DNA of 44,712 nucleotides, from assembly GCF_014145505.1 (NCBI RefSeq), contig NZ_JACIUZ010000020.1:1-44712 (forward strand), in the 5' to 3' direction. This DNA comes from Limosilactobacillus fastidiosus. Lineage in GTDB: Bacteria; Bacillota; Bacilli; Lactobacillales; Lactobacillaceae. Of the stretch, positions 36,933 to 44,712 are shown piece by piece. A program made the translations under genes and the position numbers. Position 1 is the first letter of the stretch. Every line of letters starts with the position of its first letter. The notes beneath the pieces are model-generated. The model was not told where the DNA came from. It did no database searches and was given only the letters and a program-made list of their open reading frames with translations.

Positions 36933-37201
36933 TTAAACTTTACGAATTGCATAAAGCAACACAACTATCATTGATGAAACAACAATTGCTTGTACAAAAG
37001 TAATTGAATACACATAATTATGAATAATCGGGTAAACACAAAAGGATGAAATACTCCCCAAAGAGGAATTGGTAATCTCATTGTGCCTAAGGATGACCAA
37101 TTATCTGCATCAAAGGGTACTAATGGTGATATCTGTGTAAAATATATAAATAATCCTATAAATATTATTGCTTGATATAAATAATTTTTTTTGCTTTTCA
37201 C
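36933..37201 (-). pseudogene. N-terminal remnant of a polytopic membrane protein
   Basis: The open part (36968-37201, 77 residues) has a first membrane helix then SPLVPFDADNWSSLGTMRLPIPLWGVFHP, which looks like the acidic outside loop of a GT-C-type protein. The end (FVFTRLFIIMCIQLLL...) is out of character. A neighbouring frame continues as IHNYVYSITFVQAIVVSSMIVVLLYAIRKV and stops at 36933, so a frameshift lies near 37025-37040. Even joined, only about 90 residues of an expected 400 or more remain. Probably a truncated member of the glycan cluster. Confidence 0.6.
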
Positions 37202-37335
37202 AATACTTTTCTCCTTAATATCTTAATAAGTATCTCTTAGCTTTAATCCTAGATTATTTAGCTTAAATATTATTAAATGAACATTTAAAACCATCAGTAG
37301 TTTACAAAGCGTAAGGTTTAAATTACTCCCCTTTT

Positions 37336-39165
37336 TTAGTTATCTTTTTTACTATTAGCAACTACTTTTCTTTCAGATTTATGGCTAAAGTTATTGAAAA
37401 GAGGTAATAGAAGCAAACCTTCAATACTAATTAATGGTAAAACATAACGTAATAGAATCACAGGACTAAAAGCCAACAATATACTCCAAAAAATAATTGG
37501 CATAATAAATACGGCCAAATACCTCTTTTGTTTTTCAACTATCACGCTACCAGCAGAAATGATTATTATGAAAAGAGGAGTGGCTGCACTAAATAATAAT
37601 GAAAGAATTGGTAGTTTCTCATAATCTTGGCGACAGGAAAAGGAGCCTACTTTCCTCTGAAAAGCTGGAAATAATCCTTTCCTAAAGGTCTTTTGCTTTT
37701 GATTCGGTAATAATACCAAACTCTGAATTTCATAATAAGGCTCAAATGATAATGTATCCTTGTTCATATCTGGATACCATAATTGAACTGTTAACCTACA
37801 AAAAGCATTTATATACTCACTAGGGTATTTAGCACCAATTGCTAGATATAATTTAAGAAATTTAAGAGGATCCTTTCGAACATACTTAGCATTAAAAGTG
37901 GTTTTTACAGGATCTGAAATTGCCTCAAGTGGTCCTTTATAATTGCGATAGTCAGGAATATATCTTTTAACTTCCCTTATCTGACTCTTATTGTTTTGTG
38001 GATGTCGAACTATTGCTCGAGCCATCTGACATTCTGGAATGCTAAGTGTTTCTTTAAGTGCATCATTATGATTGTTTATAACATTAAAGCTGGTTAAAAA
38101 TGGTCCTGAATATACGACAAATACTCCTACCGCTATAGCCGCTGTAACAATTAATTGTTTCCTATTATTTTTAAATAGATAAGATAATATCAGAACAGTC
38201 AAAATATAAACAATCATTGCCTGTTTAAGAAAGGCCATACTTAAAAAAGAAATAATACCAAATGAAAGAATAGTTACCCAATTATGTAAATAATCTTTTA
38301 TCCATATAATCTTTAAAAATTGTATTTCTAAAATAATAAATAACGCTGTAAAAATAACATTCTTAGTAGTTGTTACTGCCATAATTGGATAAAAAGGTAT
38401 AATCATAAATGCTATCCATGAACCTAAAATTAAAATTAATGCTTTAGTATATTGTGCAAGAAATGAGACTAGGTATGCCAATGAGAAAGAAAAAACAAGC
38501 GATTGTAATGCCGAATATACGGTTGCTCCTATCCACCAGGGAGCTTTTAATTTACCTATTGTTATTCCTAGTAGATAAGTGTGTAACACTGGATGATGAC
38601 TATTGATGTTATGAGTTATAAATTCATTAACTTGAACAGGTCCGTCATAACCGTAAATACCTGGAAAAAAGGCAATAAAATATGGCAACCAAAATAAAAT
38701 GATTATAATCCAAATGACTATTAATCCATGCTTCAATGCTAAAAATGAAGTTATCTTGTTAACAACATTTTTATCTAACAAACTAGATTTAATTTTATAA
38801 GATAGTAAAGAACGTACTAAAGCAAACCAACAAGGAGTTATCATTAGTATTTTTATATAAGTAACAGGGGAAAATGCCAAAGCATCATCTAGTAGTAAAG
38901 TATTACGTCCCAACACTAAGCTAGTAGAAAAAAATAATGCTATAATTATCGCACCTATGTCCTTACGCCTATCTTTGACTAGTAGAAATAAGTGTTGAAA
39001 TAATAAATATAATCCAATAAAAATTACTAAGCTATATATACTGTTTCCTATGACAGTTTTATCATTAACCTTAATGGTTATTGCTATACCAAATGTGGAC
39101 AATAATGACAATATCAGTGCTGAAATAACTGATTTTTGATTATCCTTTAGATTAATTAAATTCAA
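37336..39165 (-). CDS. DUF6020-like polytopic membrane protein (GT-C-like)
   Basis: A 609-residue membrane protein with about twelve hydrophobic segments. Conserved-looking features are the outside loop LPYFIAFFPGIYGYDGPVQVNEF with NSHHPVLHTYLLG, and AVTTTKNVIFTALFI. These fit the DUF6020 family. The acidic and His residues in the first large loop are where GT-C transferases bind polyprenyl-phosphate sugars. The start overlaps the GT2 gene's stop by 4 bases, so it is coupled to the enzyme that may make its donor. Function inferred only. Confidence 0.72.
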   Translation of the reverse strand: MNLINLKDNQKSVISALILSLLSTFGIAITIKVNDKTVIGNSIYSLVIFIGLYLLFQHLFLLVKDRRKDIGAIIIALFFSTSLVLGRNTLLLDDALAFSPVTYIKILMITPCWFALVRSLLSYKIKSSLLDKNVVNKITSFLALKHGLIVIWIIIILFWLPYFIAFFPGIYGYDGPVQVNEFITHNINSHHPVLHTYLLGITIGKLKAPWWIGATVYSALQSLVFSFSLAYLVSFLAQYTKALILILGSWIAFMIIPFYPIMAVTTTKNVIFTALFIILEIQFLKIIWIKDYLHNWVTILSFGIISFLSMAFLKQAMIVYILTVLILSYLFKNNRKQLIVTAAIAVGVFVVYSGPFLTSFNVINNHNDALKETLSIPECQMARAIVRHPQNNKSQIREVKRYIPDYRNYKGPLEAISDPVKTTFNAKYVRKDPLKFLKLYLAIGAKYPSEYINAFCRLTVQLWYPDMNKDTLSFEPYYEIQSLVLLPNQKQKTFRKGLFPAFQRKVGSFSCRQDYEKLPILSLLFSAATPLFIIIISAGSVIVEKQKRYLAVFIMPIIFWSILLAFSPVILLRYVLPLISIEGLLLLPLFNNFSHKSERKVVANSKKDN

Positions 39166-40112
39166 TTCTTATCTATTCTCCCTTCCCAGATTGCTTCTTT
39201 AAGTTGGAATTCATATTCACGTCGTTCCTTTCTCTGTATTGCATCCAGAATTAATCCACTGTAAAAAGAAATAATTCCAGCAATAAAACAAAATCCACAT
39301 ACTACTAATGTTGGCATATTTAACACTTTTCCGGTACTTTGATATGGAATCCAGACATCTGGTATAAAAAAACAAAGTGATAATACAATTAGTAATAATG
39401 CTAAAAAATTAAAGAAGTGTAAGGGCTTATAATTCCTATATAAGGTAAAAATTAATCTTAAAACTTTATAACCATCAGAATAAGTACTCAATTTACTCAT
39501 ACTTCCAGCTGGACGATCCCTATAATCTATTACATGATTCTTAACAGATAAATTATTAACTGCCGCAAAGATACTCATTTCCGTTTCAATTTCAAAGCCA
39601 TGTGATAATACCGGATAAGTTTTGACAAACTTATAACTAAACGCACGATAGCCAGTCATAATATCTTTAATATCCGTATTAAAAAATAGATTTATACTTT
39701 TTCTAACTAACTTATTACCAATGCCATGAAAAGGACGCTTATTTTCTTCAAAATAACTTGAGCTTAACCGATCGCCAACAACCATATCATAGTTACTTTT
39801 CAAAACATAGTTAGCCATTTTAGGAATTTCCCCAGCAGGATATGTATCATCCCCATCAATCATGATATAGCACTGAGCTTCAATTTCCTGAAACATTCTA
39901 CGAATAACATTTCCTTTTCCTTGCTTATGTTCATGACGTACAACAGCCCCAGCCTTTCTTGCTAATTTAGCTGTATCATCAGTCGAATTATTATCATAAA
40001 CAAAAATCATCGTATCAGAGAACTCCGTAGTGGCTTTTTTACATTCTTCAACAACTTTCTTAATTGTTTTTTCTTCGTTATAACACGGTATCAAAATTGC
40101 TAATTTTAGCAT
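39162..40112 (-). CDS. GT2 glycosyltransferase, polyprenyl-phosphate sugar synthase (DPM1/GtrB-like)
   Basis: A 316-residue enzyme with a GT-A domain and two C-terminal membrane helices (about 230-255 and 270-292). Motifs are ILIPCYNEEKTI, YDNNSTDDTA, the metal-binding IDGDDTYPA (DxD-type), and IKDIMTGYRAFS with FEIETEM. It should transfer a hexose from a nucleotide sugar to undecaprenyl phosphate for use by GT-C transferases outside the cell. It is the first gene of the minus-strand cluster, with GAGGAT 8 bases before the ATG. The sugar is unknown. Confidence 0.85.
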   Translation of the reverse strand: MLKLAILIPCYNEEKTIKKVVEECKKATTEFSDTMIFVYDNNSTDDTAKLARKAGAVVRHEHKQGKGNVIRRMFQEIEAQCYIMIDGDDTYPAGEIPKMANYVLKSNYDMVVGDRLSSSYFEENKRPFHGIGNKLVRKSINLFFNTDIKDIMTGYRAFSYKFVKTYPVLSHGFEIETEMSIFAAVNNLSVKNHVIDYRDRPAGSMSKLSTYSDGYKVLRLIFTLYRNYKPLHFFNFLALLLIVLSLCFFIPDVWIPYQSTGKVLNMPTLVVCGFCFIAGIISFYSGLILDAIQRKERREYEFQLKEAIWEGRIDKN

Positions 40113-40500
40113 ATTAGTTTATCCTCATTTCTTGAAAAAAATCATCAGGTTAAATTTCAACATACCCTAGTATCATCAATAAATACTCGATTTAATAATT
40201 CTCAGTAAATTAATAAGCTACTTTTATTGATATTTACACATACTTATTTAGAACTTAAAAAATTATTATCATTAATAATAGCTTTTAAACTACAAACAAT
40301 AATATCTTATCACATTTGATATTACTACTTACATTTAACCTAAAAGAAAACTCAAATATATAACACACTCTATCCAATCTGATGATCATTAAATAGTTCT
40401 ATCTACCGTAGTACTTAATAGTATAAGATTCAATAGACTCTTTAATTCTTATACTATTAATTTAAATTAATTATCTACTGTAAAAAACACCCCCTTCATT
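40113..40500. other. AT-rich intergenic region upstream of the glycan cluster
   Basis: About 390 bases with no credible ORF, between the divergent GT2 gene and the IS element. It should hold the cluster's promoter, but many TATA-like words prevent a firm choice. The only clear structure is the 14-base inverted repeat at 40415-40460. Confidence 0.6.
40415..40460. repeat. 14-base perfect inverted repeat
   Basis: TTAATAGTATAAGA (40415-40428) and its exact complement (40447-40460) are separated by 18 bases. Each arm contains a TATACT-like -10 word. It lies about 300 bases upstream of the GT2 gene and 40 bases from the IS end. Confidence 0.75.
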
Positions 40501-40553
40501 TGAAGTGCCCCATAATTGTTGGACAAAAAAACCAATTGTGAGGCGTTTTTTCT

Positions 40554-41089
40554 ATGTCAAAATATTCTTCAAGATTTAAAGCAACAATTGTCAGTGAATA
40601 CTTAGCTGGTCAATCATCATCTGAACTGAATCGTCATTATCATGTCCCACAAAGACAAATCCAGAAATGGGTTCAAATGTTTAGAATGAATGGTCCTCAA
40701 GCATTACAACGACGTCGTCGTAAGCGTTCATTTACGCTAGATTTTAAATTGGCTGTGATAAACTATTACCAAACTCATGAGGAATCATTAGCGAAAGTTG
40801 GTACAAAGTTTAACCTGCTTCCTTCACAAATAGACCTTGGGATAAGGGATTTTCAAAGTGATGGAATTGAAGCAAACCTCATCAGAAGGGTAGGCCACCG
40901 AAGGTGCATAGAAAACAACATAATCAAAAATACTGGCGTCATTTATCTGAGAAAAATGAAGTCGATCGTCTCAAAGAAGAACTCGCAAAGAAAAATCAAG
41001 AACTACATGAGACTAAGTTAGAGTTAGAAATCACAAAAAAATCTCTAGCCCTGTTCGGACCCTCAAAGCACGTGCCAAAACGCAAATAG
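40554..41089 (+). pseudogene. IS3 transposase OrfA, frameshifted
   Basis: The helix-turn-helix part is intact (YSSRFKATIVSEYLAGQSSSELNRHYHVP, a second HTH around FTLDFKLAVINYY). A pair of small indels alters about ten residues near 40830-40855. A lost base in the G run near 40887 then shifts the frame away from GRPPKVHRKQHNQ, which continues from about 40890 as a leucine-zipper-like coiled coil (VDRLKEELAKKNQELHETKLELEITKKSL). The programmed -1 slippery A7 is at 41035-41041. With orfA broken, neither OrfA nor a full OrfAB can be made from this copy. Confidence 0.82.
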
Positions 41090-41994
41090 TGGATCAGATC
41101 AGGGAAGAACAACAACAGTATCCCAAGGAACAACGCTTTACGGTAGCTGAAATTTTACGAGCAATTAAGTTATCAAAATCTACGTATTATGATGAGCGTC
41201 AACGGATTTTGCATCCATCCAATAAATATGATCATATAAAACAAGCCAAACAAGCCATTCTTAAAATTATCGAAGAAGGACGCGTTTGTGGTCGATTAAC
41301 CTACGGTTATCGACGAGTCAAATTCAAACTCGAAAAGTTAGGGATTCACTTAGCTGATGCAACAGTTGAATCATTAATGTATCAGCTAGGTGTTCAAGTC
41401 AGTTTGTATAATCGTCATCGTAATCATCAATATCACTCGTATATTGGTCGTGTAGGTATGACAGCTGACAATTTACTAAATCAAACTTTTGATAAAACTG
41501 AACCATATCAGGTCATTCATACCGATGTTAGTCAAATTAAACTAGCTAATGGTCAGTGGGCTTACATATCAGTTATGCTTGATGAAGCTAGTAAAGAAAT
41601 TCTCGCTTTTCAAATCAGTGCACATCCTGATCGTTCATTAATTATTAAAACGTTAAAGCAATTACAGAAGCAGTTACCTACTAACGCAACGCCAGTTATC
41701 CATTCTGATCAAGGATGGCATTACCAACTTCCTTACTATGTTCGCCAACTTAAGGATCATCATTTCGTACAAAGTATGTCCCGTAAGGGAAATTGTTTAG
41801 ACAACGCACCAATTGAAAGCTTTTTTCATCTTTTTAAGGCTGAATTACTTGACGGGTTTCCTCCGTGCAAGGACTTACTAGAATTTAAAAAGTTATCTTT
41901 GAAATATGTGCATTACTTTAACCATGAACGAATCTCTTTAAAAACGAAAGGTATGACTCCAGTCGAATACCGAAATCATGCCTTAGCAGTTTAA
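41089..41994 (+). CDS. IS3 transposase OrfB (DDE integrase domain)
   Basis: A 301-residue catalytic subunit with the HTH_21-type N-terminus and an rve-type DDE core: IHTDVSQIKLANGQWAYISVMLD, VIHSDQGWHYQ and NAPIESFFHLFKAEL, ending FNHERISLKTKGMTPVEYR. It is normally made only as an OrfAB fusion by -1 slippage at the A7 run; read that way the frame enters as KISSPVRTLKARAKTQ and continues into OrfB. The nominal start is a GTG without RBS. The orf is intact but needs OrfA in trans. Confidence 0.9.
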   Translation: MDQIREEQQQYPKEQRFTVAEILRAIKLSKSTYYDERQRILHPSNKYDHIKQAKQAILKIIEEGRVCGRLTYGYRRVKFKLEKLGIHLADATVESLMYQLGVQVSLYNRHRNHQYHSYIGRVGMTADNLLNQTFDKTEPYQVIHTDVSQIKLANGQWAYISVMLDEASKEILAFQISAHPDRSLIIKTLKQLQKQLPTNATPVIHSDQGWHYQLPYYVRQLKDHHFVQSMSRKGNCLDNAPIESFFHLFKAELLDGFPPCKDLLEFKKLSLKYVHYFNHERISLKTKGMTPVEYRNHALAV

Positions 41995-42035
41995 TTCTTT
42001 ATTTTGTCCAACTTTTTTATTGCACTTCATTTTGC

Positions 42036-44462
42036 TTAAAGTGTCCTTGCCCCAAACCAGTATTGGACGTAATTTCCTTCACCGTTTTGAGCATCAGAGT
42101 AACGTGTAATAATTTGCAACATGTGACCATTCTTTAACGCATTCGCTAATACTTGGTTCTGACTAGCATCGAATGAAACATCAAATCCTGATTGATCCGC
42201 TCCATAAACAGACGGGTATACTCGAGCAACATCCGACCGAAATGAGCCGTTAGTTACTACTTTTCGGGTAATTTCACGATTAGTCGTGGCATCATACAAA
42301 ATAATATACTTAGTCTTTGCACCGACACTTCGGTCATCTGCAAACCAACCAGTCGCCCGAACAACGGTACCATTTCGGTAAAATGAATCAAGATTACTAT
42401 GACTCACATTACTGCTAAATCGTTTAGGATTATTAACCCAATAGTCAACACGGTGTCCTTCACCATTTTGAGCATCATCTGAGTAACGGGCAACTACCTT
42501 TAAGGCATGCCCTTGAATTAAAGCTGATTGCAATGCAGCATGATCAGCTACCTTAAAGCTTACCTTGAATCCAGAATTACCAGAATTAGTAATCCCTGGA
42601 TAAGCTTGAGCAACATCTGGCCGACTTACTGTACTTGCTTTTACGCGTGCAACTTCTTTTCCGGTTACATTATCAATCAAAATAATCCATTGATAAGGAT
42701 CAGCAACTGATTGATCTGCGGCATGCCAACCTGTAACTTCAATTTGACCATTCTTTAATTCAAAGCTATCAACACATGCTGAATCCTGGTTAAATGTTTT
42801 TGCATCAAACCAAACATCAACAGCATTACCATTTCCAGCAGCATTATCTGTATAACGAGTAACTACTTGGATGGCATCTCCATTAGCAATCGCAGAACGT
42901 AAAGCATCATTCATCGCAAAATCAACATTAAACCCGGACTTGCCACTTTGATAAACATTCTGGTAGGCATTTTGGACGTCTGCCCGTGAAGTTGCACTAA
43001 CTTGTTGACGAGCAATTTCGCGCTTAGTAGTTTTGTCATAAAGGATTACGTAATCGTATGGTCGACTAATACTTTGGTTAGTTGCGTGCCAACCAGATAC
43101 ATGAATTCCGTTATTAGTTAAATTAAAACTATCAAGATATGCATTATTTTGTACAAATGATACCCCATTAAAGTAATGATCATTATAATCACTATTTCCA
43201 TCATTTGAAGAAGTGTAACGAATAATCGCCTGAATCCGATGGCCAGCGCCAATTGCTTGTGCAAGGGCACCAGTTAATTGGAAGCTAGCATTAAAGCCTG
43301 AATTATTCGTTCCGTAGATTGATGGATAAGCACTTTGCACATCATTTCGCGTAACAGCTGATACCTGTTGCCGGGCCACTTCACGACTTCCATTATCTTG
43401 ATCAAGAAGAATAACGTAACGGTTATCCTTTCCCTGGTTACTATTATCTGCAAACCAACCACTAACATTCAGAGTATTAGATGCAGCGCTAATGCTCATA
43501 TTATCAAGATTAGCCGCCTGTGTAATCCCGTGACTATAATTCTTGAAAAGGCCAAAGTCAATTGTCCCATCGACAGCACCATTAAAGCGGTCAGTATACT
43601 GCCAAGCACCATAACCAAGGCTCCGTTTATAGTTAATCCGAATTGGAGTAGCTCGATAATCATAGTAGTACATCGCTACCCAGGTACGATCCTTTCCGAC
43701 GGTAGAGCTAACGTTATACTGCTTATCGTAGTCAAGACCCGTATATACAGCATGATTCGTATAACCTAAAGAACTCAAAGTATTCCAAAAGACATTTAAA
43801 TTATTAACGATCCCCGCATATCTTGTTTCCGAAACACTTTCAACATCCGCAATCATCAGTGTATCATTACCTAAACCAACTTGCCGTGCAACAGAAGCAA
43901 AGTGGTTTGCTTCGGCCTGTGCTTGGATAGCATTAGTAAAACGGACAAAATGATATGCTGAAACGTTCATTCCTGCTGTTTGGGCATTCTTAATTTGACT
44001 TTGAGCATACTCATTTGTCCAGCCCGTACTTTCAGTTAACTTAACAACGACATTTTGAACACCCATATTCTTGTAGTTTTGGAATGTTCCGACAGTCATA
44101 TTAGGTTGATAAGCTGAAATATCAATAGTATCAGCTGAGCTAGCTACTGGAGTAGAAGAATTTACTGCAGTCTTACTTTCAGTAGTGGCAGTTACTACTG
44201 GTGTGGCACTAGAAGTTGTAGTATTTGCTGATAAGGCACTATTAGCGTTATCAGTGACTGTTACTACATTACTATTATTATCTTGACTTTGAGATGCTAC
44301 TTGAGTGGTATTAGTTGCTACATTCGTCTGATTATTAATTTGGTCATCAGCCTGAGCACGAGCATTAATAAAACCTAGTGATACTAAAGTAGCTAATGTT
44401 GCGGCTGAAACAGTATAGAACTTTCTTACAGAATGAGTATTGCGCTTTTCTCCCGTTGACAA
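42036..44462 (-). CDS. GH25 lysozyme-like protein with four C-terminal GW/RYS repeats
   Basis: An 808-residue secreted muramidase-type protein. The signal peptide (1-38) has a YSIRK-like HSVRKFYTVSAATLATLVSLG. A Ser/Thr/Asn linker (40-110) precedes the GH25 domain (about 111-308) with DISAYQP (Asp114), VKLTESTGW, and MIADVES carrying the catalytic Asp206/Glu208 pair. Four repeats (about 315-808) each open with LD[NS] and carry a SGWHATN-, TGWHAAD- or TGWFADD-type core. No LPxTG. The start is TTG at 44462 with AAGGAGA upstream. The IS element lies 6 bases past the stop and may have removed or displaced its terminator. Confidence 0.88.
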   Translation of the reverse strand: MSTGEKRNTHSVRKFYTVSAATLATLVSLGFINARAQADDQINNQTNVATNTTQVASQSQDNNSNVVTVTDNANSALSANTTTSSATPVVTATTESKTAVNSSTPVASSADTIDISAYQPNMTVGTFQNYKNMGVQNVVVKLTESTGWTNEYAQSQIKNAQTAGMNVSAYHFVRFTNAIQAQAEANHFASVARQVGLGNDTLMIADVESVSETRYAGIVNNLNVFWNTLSSLGYTNHAVYTGLDYDKQYNVSSTVGKDRTWVAMYYYDYRATPIRINYKRSLGYGAWQYTDRFNGAVDGTIDFGLFKNYSHGITQAANLDNMSISAASNTLNVSGWFADNSNQGKDNRYVILLDQDNGSREVARQQVSAVTRNDVQSAYPSIYGTNNSGFNASFQLTGALAQAIGAGHRIQAIIRYTSSNDGNSDYNDHYFNGVSFVQNNAYLDSFNLTNNGIHVSGWHATNQSISRPYDYVILYDKTTKREIARQQVSATSRADVQNAYQNVYQSGKSGFNVDFAMNDALRSAIANGDAIQVVTRYTDNAAGNGNAVDVWFDAKTFNQDSACVDSFELKNGQIEVTGWHAADQSVADPYQWIILIDNVTGKEVARVKASTVSRPDVAQAYPGITNSGNSGFKVSFKVADHAALQSALIQGHALKVVARYSDDAQNGEGHRVDYWVNNPKRFSSNVSHSNLDSFYRNGTVVRATGWFADDRSVGAKTKYIILYDATTNREITRKVVTNGSFRSDVARVYPSVYGADQSGFDVSFDASQNQVLANALKNGHMLQIITRYSDAQNGEGNYVQYWFGARTL

Positions 44463-44563
44463 AATTATTCTCCTTATTTTGTATATAACAGTTTATTAAA
44501 CATTATTATAATACAACGTTCTCAAAGAGATTCCATTACAGAACCAATACATTACGATAACAA

Positions 44564-44712
44564 TTAATTAAATTGAGTTAGGAAGCTGTGTAACGCCTCT
44601 TCCCACGTTGGGACCGCAAAGCCCGTTTCCTTTACCTTTGCCAAACTCATAATTGAATGACGTGGACGGTAGGCTTTTTGGGGGTATTCGGCTGAAGTTA
44701 CCGGGCTAACTT
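44564..44712 (-). CDS. rmlD: dTDP-4-dehydrorhamnose reductase, C-terminal 48 residues (cut by window edge)
   Basis: The minus-strand frame reads VSPVTSAEYPQKAYRPRHSI, then MSLAKVKETGFAVPTWEEAL and HSFLTQFN before TAA at 44564-44566. The sequence fits the C-terminus of RmlD/RfbD, the last enzyme of dTDP-L-rhamnose synthesis (EYP-KA-RP-S-MSL and TGF-PTWEEAL are family landmarks). The N-terminal part is beyond the window. It implies a rhamnose pathway, and so a rhamnose-containing polysaccharide, next to the surface genes. Confidence 0.85.
   Translation of the reverse strand, partial: VSPVTSAEYPQKAYRPRHSIMSLAKVKETGFAVPTWEEALHSFLTQFN

Larger units (their letters stand above)
40501..42029 (+). 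mobile_element. IS3-family element, IS150/IS1223-like group
   Basis: About 1.53 kb. The ends are imperfect inverted repeats: TGAAGTGC at 40501 and its complement GCACTTCA ending at 42029, each followed inward by GTTGGACAAAA-type sequence. It carries orfA and orfB in the usual arrangement with an A7 slippery run. Three-base flanks are ATT and TTT, not an exact target duplication, so age or a slightly wrong boundary is possible. The right end lies 6 bases beyond the stop of the GH25 gene. Confidence 0.9.

Noticed and set aside
40501-42029. The IS element and repeat proteins as part of a prophage or conjugative island
   Set aside because: No integrase, phage structural, or conjugation genes are present; a lone IS does not support this.
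43368-43769. 133-codon open frame opposite the GH25 gene
   Set aside because: It is a shadow of the conserved repeats and GH25 domain on the other strand.

Overview
The window looks like chromosomal DNA of a low-GC lactic acid bacterium, most probably Limosilactobacillus reuteri or a close relative. This rests on recognised protein families (PTS HPr/EI, a LafA/LafB glycolipid pair, CtsR-type control of ClpE, a KxYKxGKxW signal peptide, a SEC10/PgrA-type surface protein), not on a database search. No tRNA, rRNA, CRISPR array or prophage was found inside the window. The left edge is the tandem promoter and leader of an rRNA operon whose 16S gene lies just outside.

Region by region. 1-4 kb: rrn promoters, a small DUF1797 protein, and a three-gene operon for the glycolipid anchor of lipoteichoic acid (two GT4 glucosyltransferases plus a flippase-like membrane protein). 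4-6.4 kb: ptsH-ptsI and a small conserved protein. 6.4-10.4 kb: ClpE under a CtsR operator, then a MucBP/SH3-like protein overlapping proC. 10.4-16.1 kb: a cruciform-rich intergenic element, two lipoproteins of unknown function, a GntR(YtrA)-ABC operon and an AI-2E-family permease with a terminator-like hairpin in its leader. 16.2-31.1 kb: a cell-surface block with a SEC10/CAP-like protein, prfC, a very large LTA-synthase-like enzyme, a broken class-A-beta-lactamase-like serine hydrolase, an L,D-transpeptidase, an NlpC/P60 hydrolase and an LCP ligase. 31.2-40.1 kb: an AT-rich glycan-modification cluster on the minus strand (GT2 polyprenyl-phosphate sugar transferase and several GT-C-like membrane proteins), of which three members have decayed. 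40.5-42.0 kb: an IS3-family (IS150-like) element with a damaged orfA. 42.0-44.5 kb: a GH25 lysozyme-like protein. The right edge is the C-terminus of rmlD (dTDP-rhamnose synthesis).

The main theme is the cell envelope. The most striking feature is a roughly 100-residue repeat (signature V-SGWHA-[TD]-[ND] near the start and ISRYS-..-GN-..-DYWF at the end) found in five separate secreted proteins here. Each carries a different head: SEC10/CAP-like, serine hydrolase, L,D-transpeptidase, NlpC/P60 and GH25. None has an LPxTG anchor. I read this as a modular family in which a common wall- or glycan-binding tail is attached to different peptidoglycan-acting enzymes. The glycan cluster, LTA-type enzymes, LCP ligase and rmlD next door may make the polymer that the repeat recognises; that link is inference.

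Decay is common between 23 and 41 kb. The serine hydrolase, a UbiA-type prenyltransferase, a YfhO-like membrane protein, a short membrane-protein fragment and the IS orfA all show single-base indels or nonsense codons.
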